Below are positions 40,321-48,365 of a stretch of 64,000 bases of DNA, in pieces. Both the position numbers and the translations under genes were made by a program. Location of the stretch: assembly GCF_000062885.1 (NCBI RefSeq), contig NC_009142.1:1229584-1293583 (forward strand), in the 5' to 3' direction. The stretch's first letter is position 1. Each line of letters opens with the position of its first letter. This stretch comes from Saccharopolyspora erythraea NRRL 2338 (GTDB taxonomy: Bacteria; Actinomycetota; Actinomycetes; Mycobacteriales; Pseudonocardiaceae). The notes beneath the pieces are model-generated. The model did not search any database. It was not told the DNA's origin and saw only the letters and a list, made by a program, of their open reading frames with translations.

Positions 40321-41673
40321 ATGTCGACAAGCACCTCTGTTCGCGACCGGGCCGCGCCTTCACCGATAGGACGTGCCTTGCTCGTCCTGCTCGCCACCGC
40401 CCTGGTCGCCGGTGGGGCGTGCACGGTGACGACCATCCTGGCCCCGGCATCGATCCGGCTGCCGGCGGGTTTGTACGGGGGAATCGCGGCTGCGCTGCTC
40501 GCGGTGTCGATGGCCATGGCGACCTACTGGTCGCTGCGCAACCGCCGCACGCAGGAGCGCGTCGACGAACTGGAGAGCGAGGTCGCCGAGCTCGCCGACC
40601 GCAAGCTGCCCGAGCTGGTGGGGCGGCTGCGCAGTGGCGCATCGCCCGACACGGCGCTTGCCGAGATCGAGCTGCCCGCCCACGAGCACCAGGCGCGGAT
40701 CCTGCGCACCGCCGCGGCCGAGGTCGGCGGCGCGGAGCGGATGCGCGCGGCGACCATGGGCGCCTGCGCCAACGCCGCGGGCCGGGTCCAGGCCCTGACC
40801 ACCAGCATGCTCGCCGACCTGCGCGAGATGCAGCACCGGCACGACGAGAAGGTCCTCGGCGACCTGCTCAAGATCGACCACAGCATCGCCCAGGCGGGCA
40901 GGCTCGCCGACAGCATCGCGGTGCTGACCGGTTCCCGGTCCGGCCGCCGCTGGACCAAGCCGATCGTCATGGAGAGCATCCTGCGCGGGGCGGTCGGCCG
41001 CATCCGCGACTACCAGCGGGTGCAGCTGCACTCCACCAGCAACGCCGCCATCGCGGGCTACGCCGCCGAAGGCGTCATGCACGCGCTGGCCGAGCTGATG
41101 GACAACGCCACCAGCTTCTCGCCGCCGTCGGAGAAGGTCCACGTCTACGTCGAGGACGGCCAGGTCGGCATCGCGGTGACCATCGAGGACGGCGGCCTGG
41201 TGATGAAGCCCGCCGCGCTGGAGCGGGCGCAGCGCGCGGTCTCCGCCGAGTCGCCGGACCTCAGCACGCTGTCGGGCACCCGGCTCGGCCTGGCCGTCGT
41301 CGGCAGCCTGGCCCGCAAGTACGGGTTGAAGGTGTCGTTCCGGCCGTCGGCGCGCGGTGGCACCGGCGTCGTCGTGCTCATCCCGCGCGAGCTGCTCACC
41401 CAGCCCAGGAGCGAGCCGGAGCCCGCGCCGGCTCCCGTCCGCTCGCAGCCGGTGACCGAGCCCGTGCGCATCGGTGCGGCGGTCCCGCAGGGCGACGGGC
41501 AGCAGTCGGCGCTGCCGCAGCGCCGCCGGGGCCAGACCCTGTCGGCGGCTCCCCGGCCGCCCGCCTCGGCGTCCCCGAAGGCGCGGCCGGACGCGGGGGC
41601 CCGCTTCACCGCGTTCCGCAAGGCCCGCACCGGCAGGCTCATCGACGACGGCCAGGAAGACGACGCCCGATGA
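40321..41673 (+). CDS. cvnA: CvnA-like sensor histidine-kinase-type ATPase
   Basis: 450 aa. Two N-terminal membrane helices (ALLVLLATALVAGGACTVTT and GGIAAALLAVSMAMATYW), a coiled linker (RVDELESEVAELADRK), a dimer-type helical region, and a HATPase domain (LAELMDNATSFSPPSEKVHV is the N box; LAVVGSLARKYGLKVSF follows). It lacks a classical phospho-acceptor His H box, as is usual for conservon kinases. The C-terminal 80 residues are Pro/Arg-rich. First gene of a cvnABCD operon; conservons form a membrane-linked, G-protein-like complex. Confidence 0.88.
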   Translation: MSTSTSVRDRAAPSPIGRALLVLLATALVAGGACTVTTILAPASIRLPAGLYGGIAAALLAVSMAMATYWSLRNRRTQERVDELESEVAELADRKLPELVGRLRSGASPDTALAEIELPAHEHQARILRTAAAEVGGAERMRAATMGACANAAGRVQALTTSMLADLREMQHRHDEKVLGDLLKIDHSIAQAGRLADSIAVLTGSRSGRRWTKPIVMESILRGAVGRIRDYQRVQLHSTSNAAIAGYAAEGVMHALAELMDNATSFSPPSEKVHVYVEDGQVGIAVTIEDGGLVMKPAALERAQRAVSAESPDLSTLSGTRLGLAVVGSLARKYGLKVSFRPSARGGTGVVVLIPRELLTQPRSEPEPAPAPVRSQPVTEPVRIGAAVPQGDGQQSALPQRRRGQTLSAAPRPPASASPKARPDAGARFTAFRKARTGRLIDDGQEDDAR

Positions 41674-41760
41674 GCGCCGTCGCAGCAGGTACAGGCACGG
41701 ACCGGACCGAAGGATTGGAGGCAGGGGCGGACCGCCGCCGCGACGCCCCGGAACAGCGAG

Positions 41761-42177
41761 ATGAACACCACTGAACGCGACCTCGACTGGTTGCTGGAGA
41801 ACCTGCTGAAGCGAACGCCGGGGGCCCGGCACGCGCTCGTGCTGTCCAGGGACGGGCTCAAGCTCTGCTACTCCAGCGGGCTGACGATGGACCAGGCCGA
41901 CCAGCTCGCCGCCATCTCCTCGGGCATCCAGAGCCTTTCCTACGGCGCTTCGGTCGAGTTCGGCGACGGCACCGGCGGCGTGCGGCAGTCCATGACCGAG
42001 TTCCACGGCGGCCTGCTTTTCATCGTCGAGGCCGGGGTCGGCGCGCACCTGGCGGTGCTGGCCGACGAGGACGCCGAGGTCGGCAACGTCGGCCACAACA
42101 TGAACGAGCTGGTCGAGCAGCTCAGCGAGTACCTGACCGCGGCACCGCGCCCATCCGGAGGTGTGCGTCCGATATGA
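41761..42177 (+). CDS. cvnB: CvnB, roadblock/LC7 domain protein
   Basis: 138 aa. LDWLLENLLKRTPGARHALVLS opens the roadblock/LC7 domain; SSGIQSLSYGASVEFGDGTG and HLAVLADEDAEVGNVGHNMN continue it. In the mglB/cvnB family this protein modulates the small GTPase encoded downstream. Stop and next start overlap by 4 bp. Confidence 0.93.
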   Translation: MNTTERDLDWLLENLLKRTPGARHALVLSRDGLKLCYSSGLTMDQADQLAAISSGIQSLSYGASVEFGDGTGGVRQSMTEFHGGLLFIVEAGVGAHLAVLADEDAEVGNVGHNMNELVEQLSEYLTAAPRPSGGVRPI

Positions 42178-42533
42178 GCAGGCGAGAGCTGGAGAACGAG
42201 GACCCGGACCGGCTCTACATCGTCACCGGCGGGCGCAGCGACTCCGGGGAGAGCTCCCTCGACCTGGTCACGCTGATCGTCAGCGAGTGCGATCCCGCTC
42301 CGGGCATGCAGTCCGAGCACGCGCGCATCCTGCGCCTGTGCCGCAGGCCGACGGCGGTCGTGGAGGTCTCCTCGGAGCTGGGGCTGCCGGTGAGCGTGGT
42401 GAAGATCCTGCTGTGCGATCTGCTCGACACCGGCCGGGTCACCGCCCGCCACCCGTCCTCCGCCACCGCCAAGGCGGATCTGCCCGACCCCGAAACGCTT
42501 AAGCAGGTGCTCGTTGGACTCGAACGACTTTGA
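42174..42533 (+). CDS. cvnC: CvnC, DUF742 protein
   Basis: 119 aa DUF742: DPDRLYIVTGGRSD, ARILRLCRRPTAVVEVSSEL and VVKILLCDLLDTGRVTARHP, a winged-helix-like fold. Conserved third member of conservons. Overlaps cvnB by 4 bp and the GTPase gene by 20 bp. Confidence 0.93.
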   Translation: MSRRELENEDPDRLYIVTGGRSDSGESSLDLVTLIVSECDPAPGMQSEHARILRLCRRPTAVVEVSSELGLPVSVVKILLCDLLDTGRVTARHPSSATAKADLPDPETLKQVLVGLERL

Positions 42534-43146
42534 CCGGATGGTGCCGGGCGCCACCGGTGCGACCGGTGGCGAGCGCACCCCGCTGCACAGCACCGCCGCC
42601 GACGCCCTCAAGATCGTCATCGTCGGCGGCTACGGGGTCGGCAAGACCACCATGGTCCGCTCGGTGAGCGAGATCCGGCCGCTGAGCACCGAGGAGACGA
42701 TGACCCAGGCGGGACTGGGCATCGACGCCGACGTGCAGGGCAAGACCACCACGACGGTGGCCTTCGACTTCGGGCGGATCAGCCTGAACGCCGAGCTGGT
42801 GCTGTACCTGTTCGGCGCACCCGGCCAGGAGCGCTTCTGGTTCCTCTGGGACCAGCTGTTCTCCGGGACGCTGGGCGCGGTGGTGCTGGTCGACACCCGC
42901 AGGCTGGCCGACTCCTGGTACGCCATCGACCGGCTCGAGCAGCACGGCACGCCGTTCGTGGTGGCCAGGAACAACTTCGGGCCCCCGGACCACTCGCTGG
43001 AGGAGATCCGGCACGCCCTCGACCTCAGCCCGGGTGTGCCGCTGGTGGACTGCGACGCCCGGGACCGGGAGTCCTGCAAGTCGGTGCTGCTGACCCTCGT
43101 CAAGCACCTGTACGCGATGTCGATGGCCAGGGAGATCAGGTCATGA
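42514..43146 (+). CDS. cvnD: CvnD, small GTPase-like ATP/GTP-binding protein
   Basis: 210 aa. P-loop IVIVGGYGVGKTTMV, switch-type LFGAPGQERFWFLWDQL, and the later base-recognition region VVARNNFGP. TTG at 42514 or ATG at 42538 could start it; the TTG is consistent with family N-termini (LDSNDFDRM). Membrane-proximal G-protein of the conservon. Stop overlaps the P450 start by 4 bp. Confidence 0.92.
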   Translation: MDSNDFDRMVPGATGATGGERTPLHSTAADALKIVIVGGYGVGKTTMVRSVSEIRPLSTEETMTQAGLGIDADVQGKTTTTVAFDFGRISLNAELVLYLFGAPGQERFWFLWDQLFSGTLGAVVLVDTRRLADSWYAIDRLEQHGTPFVVARNNFGPPDHSLEEIRHALDLSPGVPLVDCDARDRESCKSVLLTLVKHLYAMSMAREIRS

Positions 43147-44435
43147 CCGGTGCGTCCGAAGTCGAGTGGCCCGCGGCCGACGCGCCGTCGGACTGCCCCG
43201 TGCAGGAGGTGCCCGCCGCGCCGCAGGAGCACGCCGTGCGCATGTACGGGCCGATCCTGCAGCGCGATCCCAAGGAGCTGTACCGGGAGATGCGCCGCGA
43301 GCACGGTCCGGTGGCGCCGATCCTGCTGGAGGGCGACCTGCCCGCGTGGCTGGTGCTCGGCTACCGCGAGGTGCACCAGGTCACCACCGACTCCGAGCTG
43401 TTCGCGCGCAACTCGCGGCGCTGGAACCACTGGGACGACGTCCCCGAGGGCCACCCGCTGTGGCCTTGGCTGGGCATCGACCACTCGGTGCTGGTCTCCG
43501 AGGGCGAGGAGCACCGGCGCCGGGCCGGCGCGATCAGCGACGCGCTGGCGGCGGTGGACCAGTTCGAGCTGTGGGACCACTGCGCGCGCATCGCCGACCG
43601 GCTGATCGACTCTTTCGCGGGCAGCGGGCGCGCCGACCTGATCGCCGAGTACACCGACCGGATCCCGCTGCTGGTGGTCACCACCATGTTCGGCATGACC
43701 GAGGAGCAGACGCGGAACCTGATCGGCGACCTGTCGACCACGATCGACGCCGCCGAAGGTGCCGGGGCCGCCCACAACCGGGTCGTGGACCGGATGCGCG
43801 CTCTGCTCGCGGTCAAGCGCGAACGGCCGGGCAACGACCTGCCGACGCGGCTGCTGGGGCACCCGTCGACCGCCGACGACGACGAGTGCGCCATCGACCT
43901 GGTCATCCTGCTGACCGCCGCGCACCAGCCGACCGCGAGCTGGATCGGCAACACACTGCGGCTGCTGCTGACCGACGAGCGCTTCGCGCTGACCCTCTCC
44001 GGCGGCCGGCGCAGCGTGGGCGACGCGCTGAACGAGGTGCTGTGGGAGGACAGCCCGGTGTCCAACCTCCTGGGGCGCTGGGCGGCGCGCGACACCCAGC
44101 TCGGCGGCCGCGCCATCCGCAAGGGCGACCTGCTGCTGCTGGGCTACAACGCCGCCAACTCCGACCCGCAGGTGTGGCCGGACGGCACCAACGCGCACAT
44201 GGCGGGCAACCACGCGCACATGGCGTTCGGGCACGGGGAGCACGGTTGCCCGTTCCCCGCGCCGGAGCTGGCCGAGGTGATCGCGAAGTCGACCATCGAG
44301 GTGCTGCTGGACCGGTTGCCGGATCTGCGCCTGGCGGTGGAGCCCGAGGCCCTGAGGTGGCGGCAGTCCACCACGATCCGCGGTCTGGTCGACCTGCCGG
44401 TGGAGTTCAGCCCGACCTACGCCAAGCGCCCCTGA
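43143..44435 (+). CDS. Cytochrome P450, CYP157-like, of the conservon (CvnE)
   Basis: 430-aa P450. Heme-ligand loop FGHGEHGC with Cys369. The I-helix reads LLTAAHQPTASW instead of AGxxT. The K-helix, where almost all P450s have ExxR, reads NEVLW (297-301), so the Arg is replaced by Trp. The CYP157 family of streptomycete conservons is known for the same loss (EQSLW in CYP157C1). Translationally coupled to cvnD. Substrate unknown; a signalling rather than catalytic role is possible. Confidence 0.9.
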   Translation: MTGASEVEWPAADAPSDCPVQEVPAAPQEHAVRMYGPILQRDPKELYREMRREHGPVAPILLEGDLPAWLVLGYREVHQVTTDSELFARNSRRWNHWDDVPEGHPLWPWLGIDHSVLVSEGEEHRRRAGAISDALAAVDQFELWDHCARIADRLIDSFAGSGRADLIAEYTDRIPLLVVTTMFGMTEEQTRNLIGDLSTTIDAAEGAGAAHNRVVDRMRALLAVKRERPGNDLPTRLLGHPSTADDDECAIDLVILLTAAHQPTASWIGNTLRLLLTDERFALTLSGGRRSVGDALNEVLWEDSPVSNLLGRWAARDTQLGGRAIRKGDLLLLGYNAANSDPQVWPDGTNAHMAGNHAHMAFGHGEHGCPFPAPELAEVIAKSTIEVLLDRLPDLRLAVEPEALRWRQSTTIRGLVDLPVEFSPTYAKRP

Positions 44436-44650
44436 GAGGCCGTCTTCGAACTCGCCTTGCGCGGCGGTTCCGAAAGGCGCTGAGCGCCGCTCACCGCTGA
44501 CCAACTGCTGTCCGTGTGCAGGTCGGAGCGAACTTTCCGACGATCGAGGCGTCGGTTCTCGGTAGAGTGATCAATCGAAGCTACGATTGCTCACCGCCGG
44601 TCACGACCAGCGCGGTTGGGGTTCCGCAGCGGATCACGATGGGCGGTGCC

Positions 44651-46147
44651 ATGGCCGATGTGCAGTTCGATCAGCGCGACTTGCGGATGCTGCTGCGCGA
44701 GGCCACCCGGCCGGACGGGACGCGGATGCTGCTGCGCTGGCTCGCCGAGCGGCTCGGCGTGCGGGCGCTGCTGCTGAACCGGTTCGGCGAGCTGGTCGCC
44801 TCGTACCCGGAGGGACCGGAGCCGGAAACGGCGCGGGAACAGGATCTGCTGGCGGAGGCGGCCGACACCATCGCGTCGGTGCTGTCGCAGCGCTTCCACG
44901 CCGCGGCGCACGACGCCGGAACGCATTCGGTGCGGGTGCTCGCCGTCGACGCCGAGCAGCTCGGCCCGGTGCTCGTGGTGGCCCGGCGCGGGGCCTTCCC
45001 CGACGACGCGAACGCGCTGATCGCCGACGTGGTGCGCCTGCTGCGGCTGCGGTGGCGGGCCGACGAGGCCGACCGCCGCCGAGCCGAGCTGGAGCGGGCG
45101 GAGTCGCTCAACCGCGAGGCGATCCTGCACATGCTCATGGTCGGCCAGCTCGACGGCGCGCGCCGCGCCGCGGGCGCGTTGGGGCAGCGGCTCCCAGACG
45201 TGCTGCGCGTCTACCTCATCGAGTGCGCGGGCGGCGACCGCGCGGAGGCCGCCCGCCGCTGTTCGCTGGTGTGCGGGGACCGGGCGTGGATCATCCCGTG
45301 CCCGGCGTACCACGACCAGATCATCGTGCTGGCCTCCGCCTCGGACGCCGGGACGCTGGAGTCGCTGGACGACGAGCTGCACGAGATCGCCGACGGCGCG
45401 CTGTGCATCGGTGCGGGCGAGGTGGTGCCGCTTCGCGACACCGCCGCCGGCTACCGGCAGGCGTTCCACGCGCTGGCCGTCGCCAGGAGCAACCCGACGC
45501 GCTTCGCGTTGTTCAGCCCGCGTGCGGAGCTCGACGCGCTGCTCGGCGTCGAGGGCGTGGTGTGGGCGCGCGCGGTTCTCGCGCCGCTGCTGGACTCCAC
45601 CTCCGAACGCGGCCAGGACCCCGACTCCGGTGAACTGCTCGCGACGCTGCACTCGTGGCTCAGCTTCTACGGCCGCGCGGCCGCGCAGCTGAAGGTGCAC
45701 CGCAACACGGTTGCGACCCGGTTGCGCCGGATTGAACGGACGTTGTCCTGCGACTTGACGGAACTTGAAACCCAGGCGGTGCTGCACCTGGCCGTCCGGT
45801 TGCTCGACCGTCCACGAAGGACTGCCGCCGTGCGCGGCGCGGTTCCCGATCTCGACAGCGTCCTCGACACGGACCCGGTGCGGCAGTGGGCGGCCGCGGT
45901 GCTCGCGCCGATCCTCGACAAGGACCCCCGCCTGTTCCTGGACACGCTGCGAACGTGGCTGGTCAACAACGCCAGGCTGGACGGCACGGCCGCCGCCCTG
46001 GGCGTCTCGGTGCCGGGTGCGCGCAAACGCCTGCTGCGCATAGAGGAGGCGCTGGGACGCTCGCTGCTGAACGGTCCTTCGGCCCGCTACGACCTCCTGT
46101 TCGCCTTGCGGATCCGGCAGCGCGGCTGGACCGACGCAGCATCCTGA
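44651..46147 (+). CDS. PucR-family regulator with two C-terminal HTH domains
   Basis: 498 aa. N-terminal sensor-like half, then a PucR-type HTH (SFYGRAAAQLKVHRNTVATR with RLRRIERTLSCDL). About 100 residues later there is a second, degenerate copy (VNNARLDGTAAALGVSVPGA with KRLLRIEEALGRSL). ATG 44651 or ATG 44639 may start it. It follows the conservon on the same strand after 215 bp, so it may be separately expressed. Target genes unknown. Confidence 0.85.
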   Translation: MADVQFDQRDLRMLLREATRPDGTRMLLRWLAERLGVRALLLNRFGELVASYPEGPEPETAREQDLLAEAADTIASVLSQRFHAAAHDAGTHSVRVLAVDAEQLGPVLVVARRGAFPDDANALIADVVRLLRLRWRADEADRRRAELERAESLNREAILHMLMVGQLDGARRAAGALGQRLPDVLRVYLIECAGGDRAEAARRCSLVCGDRAWIIPCPAYHDQIIVLASASDAGTLESLDDELHEIADGALCIGAGEVVPLRDTAAGYRQAFHALAVARSNPTRFALFSPRAELDALLGVEGVVWARAVLAPLLDSTSERGQDPDSGELLATLHSWLSFYGRAAAQLKVHRNTVATRLRRIERTLSCDLTELETQAVLHLAVRLLDRPRRTAAVRGAVPDLDSVLDTDPVRQWAAAVLAPILDKDPRLFLDTLRTWLVNNARLDGTAAALGVSVPGARKRLLRIEEALGRSLLNGPSARYDLLFALRIRQRGWTDAAS

Positions 46148-46246
46148 AACCGATTCGCGCCACCGTTGTGCAAATCGAACCTGGACTCGTTCGACGGCGG
46201 CTTCCTAGGGTCCTGGGAAACCGATCGCCGACCCCGGGAGCTCGAC

Positions 46247-46390
46247 ATGTCGAACCAATCCGATTCCCCGCTGGTACGGCGATATCCGCGATCGATCTCC
46301 GGTCCCATCCGGCAGTGCATTGTGGACATCGGGGCGGACGTGTCCGCCGCGGGCGGAATCCCGGCGCCGCCGGGCGCCGAGACGACGTGA
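46247..46390 (+). CDS. Possible small peptide, 47 aa
   Basis: ATG 46247 has GGGAG six bases upstream. The product is 47 aa (SPLVRRYPRSISGPIRQCIV, then DIGADVSAAGGIPAPPG) with a basic N-terminal half and a Gly/Pro/Ala-rich end. It ends 14 bp before the next small gene. Not recognised; could be a precursor peptide or a spurious frame. Confidence 0.4.
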   Translation: MSNQSDSPLVRRYPRSISGPIRQCIVDIGADVSAAGGIPAPPGAETT

Positions 46391-46404
46391 GAGCGGGGGC
46401 AGCG

Positions 46405-46635
46405 ATGAGGAACGACGACCGCGCCCTGGCGGTGGCGCTGCGCGGGGCGCAGTGGGCGCTCGACGACGCCGCCTACGCCATCCCGTCCGGGCAGTACGGT
46501 CCGCACCAGTGCCACGAGCTCGCCGGGATCCTGGAGCGCCTCGCCGTTGTCCTGCGCGAACGCGGGCGCAACCACGGCAGGACGGTGGACGCAGGCGTGC
46601 TCGCCGATGCCGCGGCGGAGCTGGCCTCGGGCTGA
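46405..46635 (+). CDS. Hypothetical protein, 76 aa
   Basis: 76 aa helical (ALAVALRGAQWALDDAAYAI, CHELAGILERLAVVLRERGR). ATG 46405 (an in-frame GTG at 46387 is possible) with G-rich upstream sequence. Soluble. Natural composition and codon pattern support coding. Function unknown. A strong terminator follows at 46802. Confidence 0.6.
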   Translation: MRNDDRALAVALRGAQWALDDAAYAIPSGQYGPHQCHELAGILERLAVVLRERGRNHGRTVDAGVLADAAAELASG

Positions 46636-46801
46636 GACGCCCGACATGACCGGGTGCGGGCGGATTCGGGGACGCCGCATCCGGGCGGGTGCCTTTCCGC
46701 CGCGGGGCCGCGCCCTCCCGAAGTCGCCGCCGTACCGACCCCCACACACGGTGGCGTCCGGGGCGCGGATCCGAAGCGGAAGCACGGAGGCGACCCGCAC
46801 C

Positions 46802-46835
46802 GGGCCATCCCCGCTTCCCTCCGCGGGGATGGCCC
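46802..46835. terminator. Bidirectional hairpin between convergent genes
   Basis: GGGCCATCCCCGC (46802-46814) pairs perfectly over 13 bp with GCGGGGATGGCCC (46823-46835), followed by CTCTCC. It lies 8 bp from the stop of the MFS gene on the minus strand and downstream of the 76-aa gene. Confidence 0.75.
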
Positions 46836-46842
46836 TCTCCGT

Positions 46843-48039
46843 TCACCGCTGCCCGGCTTCGTAGCGGCGGCGGGCCAGGGCCGCCACCGCGGTCAGCGCC
46901 ACCGCCAGCGCCGTCGTCGCCGCGAACAGCAGCGCGTACCGACCCCGTTCGACGAGGAACCCGCCGAGGGCCGACGCGACGGCGCTGCCGCAGAACAGGG
47001 CGGCGGCGAAGAACGAGACGGCCGTGCCCCGTGCCGACGGTGCCACCGACGTCGCCCACGTCTGCAACGACGAGTGCATGAACGACCAGCCGCCGCCCAG
47101 CAGCAACGTCGTGACGACCACGGTGACGACGTCGACGCGCAGGCTCACCAGCGCGTAGCCCGCGCACATCTGGGCGCCGCCGATCGTGATCAGCAGCCAA
47201 ACCGGACGCCCGCTGAAGGCTTTGCGCAGCAGCAACGAGAACAGCCACACGCCGACGCCGTAGGCCCCGGTCGCGATTCCGGCGACGGAGGCTTCGACAC
47301 CGCCGCTCTGCAGTGCGGAGGCCAGGAACGTCATCGTGCCCAGCAGTGCCCCGCCCTCGACGAGCGCCAGCCCGAAGACAAGCAGCGCCCAGCGGTTCCG
47401 CAACACCGCGGCGAAGTGCTGCCGCATCCCGCCGACGGCCGCGCGCTCGGGTTCGGGCAGGCCGCGCAGCGCGAAGGAACAGGCGAGGGCGAGCACGGCG
47501 GGTGCGGCGAACACCGCACGCCAGTGCAGGAGGTCGGCCAGGACCCCGCCCACCGCGGTCGCCAGCGCGGTGCCGAGGGCCATGAGCCCCATGAGCTCGG
47601 ACAGCGCGCGCTGCCGCCGCGCCACGGGCACGGTGTCGCCCACGTAGGTCAGCGCGGTCGGGACCACCGCGCCGAAGCAGGCGCCCGCGACCACGCGTGC
47701 GGCCACGAGCGCGCCCAGCGAGGGCACGACCGCCGAGACCAGCCCGGCGGCAGCGGCTCCCAGCAGGGTGGCCCGCATGATGCGGACTCGGCCGTAGCGG
47801 TCCGACAGCACACCCCACGCGGCCTGGGACAGGCCGTAGGCGAGGAAGTAGCCGCTCGCGGCGGCCACGGTGGCGGCCAGCGGTGCCCGCAGGTCCAAGG
47901 CGATGAGCAGCAGCATCGGGGTGACCGCGAAGCGGTCGAAGGTGCTGACGAAGGAGGCCGCGCACAGCACCATCGGCGGTCGTGCGGCGGCGGACATGTC
48001 GCTGGGGGAGGTGGCGGGGGAGCTGGCGGTACCGGACAT
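46843..48039 (-). CDS. MFS transporter (12-TM drug-efflux type)
   Basis: 398 aa with 12 membrane helices. The signature between helices 2 and 3 is GVLSDRYGRVRIMRATLLG, with the antiporter-type motif in helix 5 (LATAVGGVLADLLHWRAVF). ATG 48039 is preceded by GAGGAAGG. Divergent from another MFS exporter with a palindrome between them, so the two are probably co-controlled. Substrate unknown. Confidence 0.88.
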   Translation of the reverse strand: MSGTASSPATSPSDMSAAARPPMVLCAASFVSTFDRFAVTPMLLLIALDLRAPLAATVAAASGYFLAYGLSQAAWGVLSDRYGRVRIMRATLLGAAAAGLVSAVVPSLGALVAARVVAGACFGAVVPTALTYVGDTVPVARRQRALSELMGLMALGTALATAVGGVLADLLHWRAVFAAPAVLALACSFALRGLPEPERAAVGGMRQHFAAVLRNRWALLVFGLALVEGGALLGTMTFLASALQSGGVEASVAGIATGAYGVGVWLFSLLLRKAFSGRPVWLLITIGGAQMCAGYALVSLRVDVVTVVVTTLLLGGGWSFMHSSLQTWATSVAPSARGTAVSFFAAALFCGSAVASALGGFLVERGRYALLFAATTALAVALTAVAALARRRYEAGQR

Positions 48040-48365
48040 GGACCTTCCTCGGTTTGGTCGGTCCATTGATGATGGCTTTCGTGTGGCGAACTAACCAGGG
48101 GTTGTGGCGCGGACCGCTCGAACGCCCTGCGGTCGCCCGTCCTCTCGTCGCGCGGTCGGTCCTCCGCTACCTGTTCGGTTCGGATACCGGGCATCTGGAG
48201 CGAAGTAGAAGTATTCGCGGATCTGAAATGACTGGTCGCAGGTCATTGACCTGGAGTCAACTCGAAGTTTCAGAATCGTGCGACCACGACGCCGGAATTC
48301 CGCGGACGAGCCCGCGGCGACGCGATCTCGCCCTGCTCCGGTGCTGCCCGACCGAGAGGACCCCG
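48040..48365. promoter_or_regulatory. Divergent promoter region of the two MFS genes, with a palindrome at 48239-48253
   Basis: 326 bp without a gene. CAGGTCATTGACCTG at 48239-48253 is a perfect 7-bp inverted repeat around one base, with a GAGTCAACTC-like word beside it. Suits a TetR/MarR-type dimer. No regulator gene is adjacent. Confidence 0.55.
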
